A stretch of 64,000 nt of DNA from Naematelia aurantialba (Eukaryota; Basidiomycota; Tremellomycetes; Tremellales; Naemateliaceae). Of this stretch, positions 45,301 to 56,594 are shown piece by piece. The translations under genes were made by a program, and so were the position numbers. Location: contig JAKFAO010000009.1 of NCBI GenBank assembly GCA_021527695.1, positions 1,401,462 to 1,465,461 on the forward strand. The letters are read 5' to 3'. How positions within the stretch are numbered: the stretch's first letter is position 1; every line of letters begins with the position of its first letter. The notes under the pieces were generated by a model, which ran no database searches, was not told the origin of the DNA, and saw nothing but the letters and a program-made list of their open reading frames with translations.

Positions 45301-46566
45301 ATGACGGCAGACTTCCAATCCATTTTCGATTTTGGAGTCTCTAATAGTTCCCCCGACGAGGTACATCGTGTCATTGAACAGCATCTCGTCGCACGCGATC
45401 CCGACTATCAACTGGTCTTGAAACCCGATTATGAAAAGCTTAAACAAGAATGCGCTTCTTCTCGTGCAAAGATGAAGATACTGCAGAAGCTACCCGTGCC
45501 TCCGACCGCCTCGACCATTGCTGGACTGTCAGTTCTCGCAAGTGAGACTCCGCAAGAAGCTTCATCTATCAGGGAGGCGTGGTCGCGCGTCAAGCCTCTT
45601 TTGTTCAATTGGCTCGGTGAATCGCAGCTCCTTCGCACTCAGTGGTCGCCCATGGCGGTATTTTTCAGTCGAAGAATCGACAACTGTCGAGATGTTCTCA
45701 CTCGGCTGCTAACCTCTACTTTGGACACCGATTTCTGTTTTCTATTCGCGACCATACCGCGACTGGAAGAATGGACTCGTTCTCTGGCCTCGCCAATCCC
45801 GGGGGAAATCCAGTTTGATACCAACCTGACCGTGCTGATCCTCGAAACAATCCAGCTCTTGGGGGCCTTGTATATCAAGTTTGATGACCCGTCGACTTCA
45901 CGAAAATCATCTTCACTGCCCACTCTCGTTGCACCGACCGCTCCACTCCTTATCGTCACACCACTCAACATCTTGATCTCTGGAGGCAATTTCGTGTCCG
46001 CCCGACCATCCGACGCCGCCATTGAGACACTCGTCTACGAGCTATCAATTGTGGATATCGTCCGCGTTCCCTCGGTCGTGGGTTGTGTCGTCTTTACCGA
46101 TGTAGAATCCGTCTTTCAAGCACGTTGGGGAGTTTACGAGATACTTGCATCTCAGAAGACAGTAAGATGGTACAATTGTGCAGGAGAAAAGCCCGAGAGA
46201 TTTTCGAGACAGTTCTTATCATTGGTTCGTTGCTTCTGAGCCCGCAAGAGGTTGTATATGAGCTCATCTCCCCGTCAATAGATATTTGGCCCACTTTTGC
46301 TGCGTATAGTTTCGGAGCTGACGTACAAGGCGGACGACTGGGATTATCATGTCATTTCTCTAGTATGTCGTACCTTGGAAAATGTTGGTATCGTGCTGAA
46401 CTTTTGCAGTTCGATCATACCGAGCTCCCTGCTGCCTGGTCTAGTCCTCTCGCTTTACGACAGTACCAGTTGCTTGCCTACCAAACTTTCGGAGACCAAC
46501 CTATACCCAACAATCGTGCATTATTTCTTGTCGATGCACCCGAGCAACAGTTGTCAGGAAGCCTGA
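45301..46566 (+). CDS. Hypothetical helical protein
   Basis: Start at 45301 (MTADFQSIFDFGVSNSS); an uninterrupted frame gives about 290 residues: YQLVLKPDYEKLKQECAS, PVPPTASTIAGLSVLAS, REAWSRVKPLLFNWLG, NCRDVLTRLLTSTLD and LIVTPLNILISGGNF. This frame stops at 46239. A second frame just downstream (FGPLLLRIVSELTYKADDW, HVISLVCRTLENVGIVLNF, IPSSLLPGLVLSLYD, stop 46564-46566) has the same helical, Leu-rich character and is probably the 3' part joined by one or two introns whose borders I could not settle. It may be a HEAT-like repeat protein; no family recognised and no signal peptide. Confidence 0.5.
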
Positions 46567-49268
46567 TCGACAAATTTGTACTGCATCAGTTATCCAATCT
46601 ATCGTCTTGCATCGAGGCGTGCGTAGAGATTCACGACTGTGTCCGAAAAGGAGAGATTCCGAGCGGGGTTCCAGAGTAGTCCCCCCAACCAACCATGGCT
46701 TCATCGGGGAAACGGAGAACACGGGAAATAGGAAACATGTATAACGTAGGCCAAGGTTTTCATTGGTTCCCAAGTTTTGTAGTTGTTGACGTGAACATTA
46801 CACCGCAATGGCGTGTTCAAGGCCATAAGGATGGACCAGTGATGGTCTTAAGAACAAATTCAGTCAGCGGCTGAAATATTAAGAACATCAAGAGAATGGG
46901 GCTTACTCCTGAAGGCAGTCAGTATCTTGAATGTCTCCATCTCCCCTACTGTTTGCGAGCGTCCACCCGGGCTGAGGAGAGAAACCGATGTTCTGCTGCC
47001 TCGAGTATATGTTTGGAAAAAAGATCCCTGCAAACACTGATTCTACATACAGTATTTGCCAGAACGGGTAGAGGACGACGGGCAAACTCCGTACCGTCAG
47101 ATGAGACGTCTAAAGTGGACGCATAAGAACGAACTAAGCAGGGACTGGGAGTAATACGTGGAGTCCGGTCAGGCATGCCTTAGGTGGCCGAATGCTCCAT
47201 AAGTCTTATGTTTACAGGGAATTGGTCAAGTCATCACGCTACCTAAGCATGGGTCAAGTGAGAGAATCTGTCACCTTGCATGACAAGAGTTGATGGATTC
47301 TTTATACTTGACGAGTCCACTATATCGAACGGTATTATCTGTATGAGGCCTTTTGTAGGGCCCTTTTTTGACAAAGTGTTCCCTGCCAACTCGCTTACTG
47401 GATGATATTCTCAATGAAGTCCCTCGAAGTTCGCCAACTGTAGACTATTTAAACACTTGAGGATCCTCGTGGGTAGCGAAAGTGTCATGCCGACCAGTCA
47501 ACGGTGGGTTATCCCGATCAACCTTCACTGGTATACTAAGCACCTGCAAGGTTTGGCTTTGTTTGTGCTTGTTGGCTATGGATCACTTGAGGGCCATGAC
47601 GGTAGCCAAGTGAATCATTGACTGGTGAGGGACTTATCAAGGCTAGGACTAGATCGAAGGTTCATGGACTCCTTCTCAGGCTCCGGAAATATTCTCTGAG
47701 TGACAAAAGTCGAGACTCGCTGGGGAGTCTGTCTCAACAACACTCTCTTCATGATGAAGTTTTCGGCTCCTCTGGTGTAGAAGACATTTGAGGTATCTCC
47801 TCTGTTCTTCGGCTTACTTTGCCAAACTCGCCAAGTATTGTCAATACCACTCGGGATTTGTTGCTGATCATTGGGACTAAACTGTAGGAGCGGCGTTAAA
47901 AGCACCTGTCACAGAAAGAATACAACAGCAGCTGGATCTGAGAGCTTAGGAATAAATCTTCATTAACCATAATTCCCAATCCGTATGAATCTTGATGGCC
48001 TGGCTCAGTTTGCTTTCGCTTACATAACGGGAGGGGACAAAAAAGCACTTTTGGCAGGATGATATAAGCTCTTCGCACATTGTGGCCGTCCACTGGGACT
48101 AGAGTTTATCACTCTCTGGTGGATCAACCTTAGCATTCTACAACCTTAAGTATACCCTTGCTATGTCATTTCGCTCTCTACATTCTACAACCTTAAGTGT
48201 ACCCTTTTTGTGTCATATCGCGCTCTAAGACCCGCCGTGACAGAAACGTGGTACAGGCAATGCACATAGAAGTGTGTGGATTGCATAAGTGCTACTAAAG
48301 TAATAAGCAACCCGGAGGCGACATACTACTGTGCAACATGGAATCAGACTCATGACCAGCCTCTTGGACTGGTTGTTAGTGGGCAGAATGGAAGGTTTCC
48401 AGGCTACTGATCCGTAGGGTATCCCAATGGATTAGTATCTATCATGACGGGCTGGAACAGTCTTATAAAGCCCTCTTTCAGGTGGAACCCCAGGGATCAA
48501 TCTTGTCACCTGAATTTCAGGATGGTCTTGGTGGACGTCCCGAACATGTTTTTATGTTCTGGACATTCTGGACGTTCCAGAAGATGTCTGTCGTCTGATG
48601 TTCCAGAATTAACTAGTTTGAACTGGTTCTGAACCTTGTAAACTGTTACTATTTTCATCAGCTGGCATTTTTAAGACGTCTGGTCTTATCATTTACACTC
48701 CAATCTGAAGGTATTGGCAGCAATCAACAGTGGCAGAAGATTTTGGCAATACCCTTGACATCAGAACCTGGAAACTTTCACTGCTTCGATAATAACTCGT
48801 CACTTGGCATATGGTTTGTTTTAATAACTCGCTCAGCTTTAGCAAAAGTTAGAAGCAAGGATGGGAGGAATCTGCGATTGCTAGCCAATAGATAAGGAGC
48901 CTTAGATCCGTTTTTTGCACGCGTGATGTCGGCTTCACATTACGCCTCCGTCTAGATGCACAACCACCGAGCTGAACATGGATAGTGGCTGGAACGTTGC
49001 GCACAGCCGAAACATCATATATGAACTTTCGTGTCCTTATGTTACGTCCCGTAACCCAGTAGTCTATTCAGATTAGTAATCTTCTTCACACCTTAGTAAT
49101 CTTTCCCACGCATTGGTAATTTTTCTCGTAGATTTATAAGGAAAGACTGCAGGAACTGGTGATTGATAAGCAGCTTACATGAGCACTTATTCAGCAAAGC
49201 CCTAATCCTCGGTATATGCTTGAAGTATGTGAGGCGTGGATTACAGAGCATCCTCTTCTTTCCTTTGC
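46567..49268. other. Long gene-poor, AT-richer stretch
   Basis: About 2.7 kb with no supportable gene. The 96-codon minus ORF at 47615-47905 lacks recognisable motifs. Contains a 47-base tandem duplication (listed separately). Probably decayed mobile or subtelomeric sequence. Confidence 0.5.
48134..48227. repeat. 47-base tandem duplication
   Basis: Two adjacent copies beginning CATTCTACAACCTTAAGT and ending GCTCTA (48134-48180 and 48181-48227), differing at a handful of positions. Confidence 0.9.
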
Positions 49269-49618
49269 TGTTACGACCCGTCCTTGATTGACCTCAAGCT
49301 AATCAAAGACGAGTGGAAAGCTGTCGTTTACCAGGGTTGAGCTAAGTGCTCGGTTCTTGTGACTTGGTCGACAGTAGGATAGACGTAATGAGCTTGGAAG
49401 GATCCAGCAAGTTCAAAGGGGAAGTGCAGATGTTAGCTAGAGAGCTCTTGAGACAGCTCTTGAGACAGTTCTTGAGACGGCTCTTGAGACAGCTCTTGAG
49501 ACAACTCTGGAGACAGTTCTAGAGACTGCTCTTGATACTCCTCATGGGACACCTCTGGAGAGACTCTCTAGGAGTCTCTACAATACGCCTGTGTAAATGT
49601 TATGACTGGGTCATAACA
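49269..49618 (+). mobile_element. LTR, family B (internally altered)
   Basis: Begins TGTTACGACCCGTCC like the copy at 61748 and ends GGGTCATAACA. The middle differs: it lacks the GATATTTTG block and carries a run of about seven degenerate 14-base units AGCTCTTGAGACAG at about 49440-49530. Flanks show no duplication. Confidence 0.8.
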
Positions 49619-49629
49619 CGACAACCATG

Positions 49630-50700
49630 TGTTACGACCCTGTCAGGACACTGCCATCATGTCATGAACCGACTCACCTCGATTTACCTTGAATACTCTC
49701 GACTTACTTTTCAACCTTTTCAACCTCTCGATCTATCTCGATTATTACTTGAATCACCTCGACACTCTCTTCGTCACTCATTCAAATCTCGATAACTTAC
49801 TTCGTCACTCGTTTACTCTCGATTCCTCAATTCAACCTCCTCGAAAACCTCGAATTGATGCTTAGTAATAATATTGGAAATAGGTGATTCTATTGGCAAC
49901 AACAGCATTGGAAATAGATAAGATGCTGCAATATATAAGTAGATAGATCTGCCTTGATCCCCCCAGGGATCAAAACTCGTATGTTACTCTCAATATCATT
50001 TCGATTTCCTCGATTCACCTCGATTGTCGATAGTTTGACAAATCTTCAGCCGAAAGCCTTCCGCTTCCAGTTCGAGACTATTTCGCTATAGTCGAATCGC
50101 CCCGATTACCCGTTTCCTCTGTCGAATCATCAGAGACACAGCCGTAACACATCAACCAATTGGTTATGTCACAGGCTCGTAACACCTAGCATCCATGTCC
50201 ATGCCACCTGGCAACATACGGTGCCACCTCCAACCATATGGCACCACCCCCACCGCGTGGGACCACCTGGCATGGCCTTTTTATTACTTATTGGAGTAAC
50301 TGCCATACGGATGGATGGAGTGCCAGCTGGTACCAGATGGCAGGAAGTGTGCCATATGCCGGGGACCTCAAAGTATAAAAGATGCAGCATACCAATCCGT
50401 CCTGTCTTCTTCCCGAAGGATCAAATTATCATAGGTTACATAGTCACAGGCTCTCTCCTGCATTCATAGACTAGACCATATATTTTGTGCTTGCCCCATC
50501 CAACTCTCTACGGGGAATCCTTCCGAACTCTTGAGGTGGCGGCCTCCTCGCCACTCATCCCACTTCGACCCAACAGCTGTCGACCAAGTCACAAGTTTAC
50601 GGATCACTAGAAGTGATCCCAGCCCTCGAGTTTACGACTCTCCCACCGTCACTTTCCATGTCGTCTCCGGTTTTCAGCCTGCCGGGTACGAGTCGTAACA
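49630..50700 (+). mobile_element. Solo LTR, family A, with 5-base duplication, interrupted by a second LTR
   Basis: TGTTACGACC...GTCGTAACA with the target duplication CCATG at 49625-49629 and 50701-50705. Without the nested insert (49660-50149 plus one copy of CATCA) it is about 576 bases, matching the copy at 27857-28431. Confidence 0.9.
49660..50149 (+). mobile_element. Solo LTR, family C, nested inside family A
   Basis: 490 bases, TGTCATGAACC...GCCGTAACA, flanked by the duplication CATCA (49655-49659 and 50150-50154) within the family A LTR. Rich in CTCGA-containing motifs. A remnant of the same family is at 44826-44958. Confidence 0.9.
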
Positions 50701-50771
50701 CCATGCGACCATCCCAGAGATGGCCGCCTGATTAGTCACGTGATGACTCGACGACTGTGTCCGACATGACA
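50701..50771 (-). mobile_element. Diverged LTR remnant related to chromovirus family D
   Basis: Resembles the outer ~65 bases of the chromovirus LTR: shared CCATCCC, AGTCACGTGA, GACTCGACGAC and a terminal CATGACA, with several substitutions. The family A solo LTR inserted into or beside it. Confidence 0.65.
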
Positions 50772-50939
50772 GAGGCTGGTAAGCAGGAACATTCTTTACC
50801 ATATGTGGCCGAGTATAGGAGGAATAGGAGAAAAGGAAAAGGGAACAGTTTGGTGAGACATGGAGAAACTAGGCTAACTATGACGACTTTGATGGCACTG
50901 TAGCCTGACCGGACTACAGAGTAGGCCTGTGTAGACCAG

Positions 50940-51962
50940 TCACTCATCAGTCAGCTGCTCAACCGTCAGTATAGTCACAGTACGATCGCTGAATGGCTCG
51001 GGAACCGCATTGGCTAGCCAGGACGCAACCTGCAGCTCAGAGTGGCTCCTACACACGTACCACATGTACCCAACGTCGATCGCCCACATCAACTCACCAT
51101 CGGCCTTCACCTTGTACACTAGGTTCGCCTCCGGTGGCGTCAGCACGTCTCGCACGCTAGTCTCTGACGCCTGACAACGCTTGACTAGAGACGGAGATAA
51201 GTATCGGGTCATGAACTTAATATGTCCAAACCTCGAGTGTATCCACTCAGGCGCTGCGTTCAGTAGGTCAGACCATACCTGAGAGCCAGGTGCAAACTCG
51301 ATCTCGGCTGAATCGGCGCCTGTACTCGAGTATGCATCGCACCGCATAAGTCCAGTCTGGGTGCCTGACGACCTACTGCTGATCGTTACCCCCGGGTCGC
51401 TTGCAGAACTCATGAACTCCACCACGTCATCTTCGACCACACACTCCCTCGACTCATGCAGTGACATGCCAGAGCACAACTCGACTGACGACATCTGGGC
51501 CTTCATGGTCGACCTTTCATTCGAGGGCACGCGAAGCTTGCAACTCAACAGCTCATCGCCGACTGCCATGGACGTCGCCACTCCTCGTTCAGTTCAAATC
51601 TCAGCATCGATAACCAGCAGCTCGTAGATGCCCTGAGCTATGACCCCCAACAGACGTATCTCCGTCTCTGAGTACGTGTCGGTAGCCACGTATGATTCAT
51701 GTCTCGACGGCACCACTGCGGTCCTCGAGACAGAGAACATACCAGTCCATGGCACGAGCAACCTCGCCATCGACAGGGCCACTGCAACATACGCAGCATC
51801 CTGACTCTCATCACACCTGCAGACCACCACTTCATCAACCTCATCCATCCCCAGCCGGCGATGCTGGCGATGGGGCACATATGGCCTCCCGCACTGTGGG
51901 CATACGGACGACATACCGCGCAATCTATGCAACGTGATGTATCCTGCAGCCCCAATGGCCAT
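50940..51962 (-). pseudogene. Orphan ORF with in-frame TGA
   Basis: A single frame from 51962 (MAIGAAGYITLHRLRG) to 50940 is open for about 341 codons except for a TGA at 51594-51596. The N-terminal part has CPQCGRPYVPHRQHRR and CRCDES, which could be a zinc ribbon. The C-terminal part has WSDLLNAAPEWIHSRFG, FMTRYLSPSLVKR and MWAIDVGYMWYVCRS. Coding character continues on both sides of the stop, so it is either a nonsense-mutated gene or has a tiny intron I cannot confirm. No family recognised. Confidence 0.45.
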
Positions 51963-52522
51963 TGGCGCGGTGTCTCTTGCTTTGGTTTATCTGCAACGAC
52001 TTTTCAGGTTGGGTTAGCCATCGGTGTGACTTTCTGCATGTCCTGTCTCGCATTGTAGCAGTGTAGCACACTATAGCTAGAAACAACTACCTCGATCGGT
52101 GGTCAGGGGAGAAACGAGATGTCAACTGAGCTGGCGCTCGATCAGTTTATCCCGTCCGCCTCATCCTCGTCCTAGATCAACAACCGAATCCGAGCCGTTA
52201 TCAAAGGCTGTACCCTGCCCTGTAACATCACATGGCCAAACTACCCTGCAACATCACAAATAGCAAGCAGCATTGCTCGTGGGCCAACAATCACCCCCAT
52301 CGTCAATGCCTTGCGTCCTGAGATTGTTCGGCCCCTTGCATCGCACCCAATCCACCGTCATCGACCGACAGTTCTTTTCCTCTGCGTCCTCCTCTTAATC
52401 AGCCTTCGGGACTGGCTCAGGCAAGAGTCAGGAGTATCTTCAAAGTCTTAGGGGTTAGGGCGTTACATTTACAAGACCCTCCTGTATACCCCAAATCAAA
52501 ATCGTCACCTGTCGTCACTGAG
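51963..52522. other. Intergenic with short telomere-like tract
   Basis: No gene seen. CTTAGGGGTTAGGG at 52447-52460 is about two G-strand telomere units, oriented as at the chromosome end. Confidence 0.6.
52447..52460 (+). repeat. Interstitial telomere-like repeat
   Basis: TTAGGGG followed by TTAGGG, same strand orientation as the terminal telomere. It sits about 60 bases beyond the stop codon of the nuclease-kinase gene. Short enough that chance or internal repair synthesis are both possible. Confidence 0.6.
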
Positions 52523-55507
52523 CTATACAACATAAGGCCAAAAGCCGGATGGAATGCCTATCAGGGTCTCCAGTAGCCGTCTCTCCTCATCAATCATCTC
52601 ACGCAGTAGCTCGACCTTGTCTTTGTCTTGCGCCGCTGTCGCCACTGGACCACTTGGAGGACTCAGATCGATCAACGTCGCTTGGTCAAAATCAATGATC
52701 CGCAAATCGTTTCTCCTCGCTTCTTTTGCTCGTACGACGTGTCTTGCCTTCACATCGCCGTGGACAATGCCTTGAGCGTGAAGGGCACTATACTTGCCGA
52801 TTATTGCGGTGCTGGGATAGTGGTCAGCTATCGCGAATAGCCGATATGAAAGGTCCAAAACAGCCGCAAGATTCAAGGACGAATGGGGCGACCGATGTTG
52901 AGTGGCACTGACACGGTGAGGGGAATGAGACAGTGAAGATGCGAGATATCCACACGAGGCTGAGTGGTCCATGGAAACCCCAAAACACGTTTAGGGCACA
53001 AAGCTACCCTCTCGCAGCTCACGAGACGCTCCACGGAGCATGGTCAATGAATGAGAATAGTATACTCACCGCTCGGACTCTGAAAGACTTCGCCAAGCCC
53101 ACTCGCCTTCCATGATTGCCTCTCCTTCGTCCGACTGGACCATAGCATAAAGCAGATCCCCGTTTTCCCGCTCATGCACCCAGATTCCGTATATGCGCGG
53201 TACCACGTCTTCTATACCAAGATCTCGGATCTTTTCAAGCACTCGCACCTCGTTCGCAATCGCTGCCTCTGCCTGCTCACTGGTCATTCGTCCAGAGTCA
53301 TCGTCCATACGAACCATCAATTGCTCATTGCGAAACGCCTTCGAGTTGGGTTGGCTGAACTTGACGACGACGGGGCGGGCGGAATCCATCCACGGCGCGA
53401 GGGGGCTAGCAGTGGTGGGCGGGGAAGAATGAGTGTGAGACTGAGACGAGGACCATGCATATGTTGAAGCGGATTGGGTGGAATTCAGACTTTCATGAGA
53501 CCGCTTTTGTGGTAGTCGCTTCGTCTCCCAGATAGGTCGATGGTCAGGAGGGATCATGGAGACTGGTTCAAATCCCGACTCGTTTGTTGACGATGCGTTT
53601 GATCCGTCTGGCTCAGGGTGGCTTACGATTTCCAATATAGCTGTGGCCGGTGTGAGTTCGGGGCGGATCTCATGTAGCGTTCCTCGGTATACATCCCACA
53701 GAGCTCCGGATGAGGCGTGTTTACCGAGAACGAGGCGGTAGGAGCCGACCAGATCACGCGACGGGCGAAGTTTGGCAGATAGCGGAGAGAATTTAAGCTG
53801 GGAAAGGGGAAGGTCGAGGGAAAAGCGGCGGAGTTGAAGTCTGCGAGATCTAGGGGAAGGGAAGCTTGTTGAAGGATTGTGTCGTCGGGTCTAGACAGAA
53901 AGCATTGTCAGCTACCAATCGACGTTGGCGCTATAATGCGAATGCGCTTCGCCGGGAAGGACAATTGTCACAGAGAAGGCTTTGAAACCCATACACCCAC
54001 CGAGCGTTCAGTAGTTTGCCTTGCTGTATTATTCGAGGCTCCAGTCTGTCCTACTCCACTCTCTGATGGCTGTCCTGCCCTCGCCGTCGGTTCACCTCGT
54101 TCCCGGCCATCCTGCCTCAACTCCTCCAAAGTGTGCTCCGCGTCTGTTCTCGCAGTTTCGTCCGTGAAGAGACGACTGAGCTCGCCGTCGTCGCGCAAGG
54201 AGAGGGCCAAGCCAACCATGCAAGACAAAATATTGACGTCGTCACGAGCAGGATCTCTGCTGGCTTTGATCACGTTGGAAAGTTGAACATGGGATCTCGC
54301 TTTGAGATTCGAGATCAAGGTGGAGGAGCCATTGTGCAGGATGCCTCGCGGGGAGGCGTAATGCCAATGTTCAGCCCACAGCTAGAGTGGCAGTCCAAAG
54401 TCAGCTTCGTGCCTGACTAGACGAATGATGAAAGATGCATGGACAGCAATGGAAGAAAATGGCATCGGAGTGATGGTCAGGCTCTTCGCGAGAGAGGGTA
54501 TTACTCACTTGCAAGCAGCCTTTCTTCGCATTCTGGCTCAGTAGAACATTTGCCGCCTGGGGATGCGCTTTGAGCTTTCCATCTTCTATGTACAGCTTGA
54601 ATCCTTGCTCGCGGGGATTGATCCGTTCTCGCGTAGCCAGGGCAATGTGGTGCATGTCCGAGTCCGTCAACACCGCAGACCGTTTATATTCCAGAAAAGC
54701 GAGCGTCTTTTGCTGAAATCGGAGAACCCAATCCGCAACTGCGGGAGACTGTTCGTATTGGGCGGTCGTCCAGGCGGGAGCCGAGGCCTCATCCCAGCTT
54801 AGATCCATGCCAAAGTGGAAATTGTCTGAGCATCGCAGGAAGATATTGGCGAGCTCGGCCAAGAAAAGACGACTGGCTCCGACTTGATCCGCCTCATAAT
54901 ACAGGTCCGCCCTGTCTTTTACGGCTAATTCGGCATGCCAGATGGATAACCAGACGGAAAGGAATTTGACCAGCGCCTCGTCCGTAGCCGTACGTGGGTT
55001 ATTGCCTGAGATCGCTTCATTGTCGACAGTTGTCCGGAGGCTGTTCATCAAAGCCGAACAGAGATTGTCGTTCCACGTAAACGTAATTCCCCAACTATCA
55101 TCCTGACGATCCGACCGAACCAGACTGGGATGATCGAGGAAATTCCGGGAGAGATTGGTCGATCCTGTGGATCGAGGTACAGACGCGTTGGATGACCGAT
55201 CACCCTCGCGGCGATATCCTGCAACAAAGTGTTTTGTGAGGCACTCAAGTCGGGATACCGGCTCATTCTGCCATCCAATCAGAGAGAAGGTCTGGGGGAC
55301 ATCGACGTTTGATTGAATCCACGCAATGAAACGATCTTGAAAGGTTCCAGATTGCGCTTCTTGGCGAGGAGAAAGGGAGGAATCTTTGAGATACGCGTAG
55401 TCGGGGTATTCTTGGATGAAGTGCTGGAGAGATGTGAAGAATGCTGCTGGTGTGATCAATGCCTCTGCGAATCCGGAGCCAGTAGGGTGAGTGTAGTGAA
55501 GAGGCAT
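52523..55507 (-). CDS. PD-(D/E)XK nuclease-like / protein kinase fusion
   Basis: Start at 55507 (MPLHYTHPTGSGF). The N-terminal ~250 residues are helical (FFTSLQHFIQEYPDY, LVKFLSVWLSIWHAELAV). Then ADWVLRFQQKTLAFLEYKRS gives D259 and E273-x-K275, the spacing of a PD-(D/E)XK core. An intron-split segment follows (AANVLLSQ joined to LWAEHWHYASPRGILHNG), as expected for the later helix and strand of that fold. The second half is a kinase: glycine loop LVLGKHASSGALWDVYRGTL, VVVKFSQPN with the Lys, IANEVRVLEKI, then GIVHGDVKARHVV and LRIIDFDQATL. The DFG is DFD, as in some fungal kinase-like proteins. Stop at 52523. Same plan as 59439-61323. Function unknown. Confidence 0.65.
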
Positions 55508-56306
55508 GATGAGGAGAGAGAGAGGGAGCGATGTGACAAGTTCTGGGTGGCGGGAATGCCGGGGTTCCGCGGCCATTCAATGCTGTGGCACTCGGAGGCG
55601 AGTCCGCCGTTTGAGCGGGATCAAATTCAAACGACGGCCGAATCAGCGGTTGCCGCGGAAGCAAAAAGCGGAAGCAATCTGCCACAATGGACCTTTACAG
55701 AAACCTGCTGGCTGAGTGAACAAACGACGGCAAACATAATGGGTAATTCAACGGTCATATGCACAATGGCATCAACGCCCGTTGTAAATCTCCCTTCATT
55801 GTTACATTCTGTCTTCATTGACTCATCTCATCCATCATTTGTCTGTCAGTCTTCTGCGATGCTCAATACCGGTGCCCGAGGATGGGGGGGGGGGAGGGGG
55901 GAGGGGGGAGGGAGGAGTGGGAGAAGGGGAAGCATGATCAGTGGAAGGGGGGCGACGAGTTAAAATCCTGCTGATCAGCGTCTCGTCAGGGTCGGATAGG
56001 ACCTGATATGGTCGATTTGGGAGCGTCTTTCGATCTCGGTGGAAACGGTGCTGGTGGTTTCACTTCAAGGATGGAGTGCTTCGTAGTGAGGAGGAGGCGC
56101 CAGGACGGGCTCGGATGGGCTTAGACGGGCTCGAATCGGCTCAGATAGGTTAAGAGAGAGATTGGCCTACAGGTGAGTACATCCCTCTAATCGTATCTCC
56201 CCTTCTCTCTCCCCGTCTCTTTCTCCTTGATCAGCCTGTCTCTGACTGCTCAGATGATACCCTTCTCTCACACCGCGTCATATCATATCTGGCAGCATCA
56301 TGTATC
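55508..56306. other. Intergenic with poly-G tract
   Basis: Promoter region of the minus-strand gene. A G-rich tract with single A interruptions at about 55884-55915 could form a G-quadruplex. No gene recognised. Confidence 0.5.
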
Positions 56307-56594
56307 ATGCATAACGCTATCAGTTTCATCCTTCTCTTCTCTCTTATCTTTTCACCCGCTCATGCTCTAACATCCCTCGTCACCCTCACGTCTCAGTTTT
56401 CAGTCCCCATTCAACCTCCTTCAACCTCCGCCACCCGCAACAAGGTCTGTTTTCCCTCTTCTCTGGGATTTCCGGTTCGCGGAATGGTCAGACAGGAATC
56501 GACGGCTGAAGGATTAGAACAGAACGGAAAGAGGAGGAAGACAAGAGGCCTTCTTCGCAACTCGGCTAAGTACCTACCGTCCCTCTCTACTTGA
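56307..56594 (+). CDS. Possible secreted protein (first exon)
   Basis: Opens with MHNAISFILLFSLIFSPAHA, a textbook signal peptide, followed by LTSLVTLTSQFSVPIQ and a Ser/Thr-rich stretch. The frame becomes basic after residue 60 (KRRKTRG), suggesting the true exon ends earlier and continues in the repeat field downstream. Product unknown. Confidence 0.3.
   Translation: MHNAISFILLFSLIFSPAHALTSLVTLTSQFSVPIQPPSTSATRNKVCFPSSLGFPVRGMVRQESTAEGLEQNGKRRKTRGLLRNSAKYLPSLST

Noticed and set aside
49440..49530. Regular 14-base repeats resembling an array
   Set aside because: Units are contiguous with no spacers and belong to the family B LTR, so not CRISPR-like.
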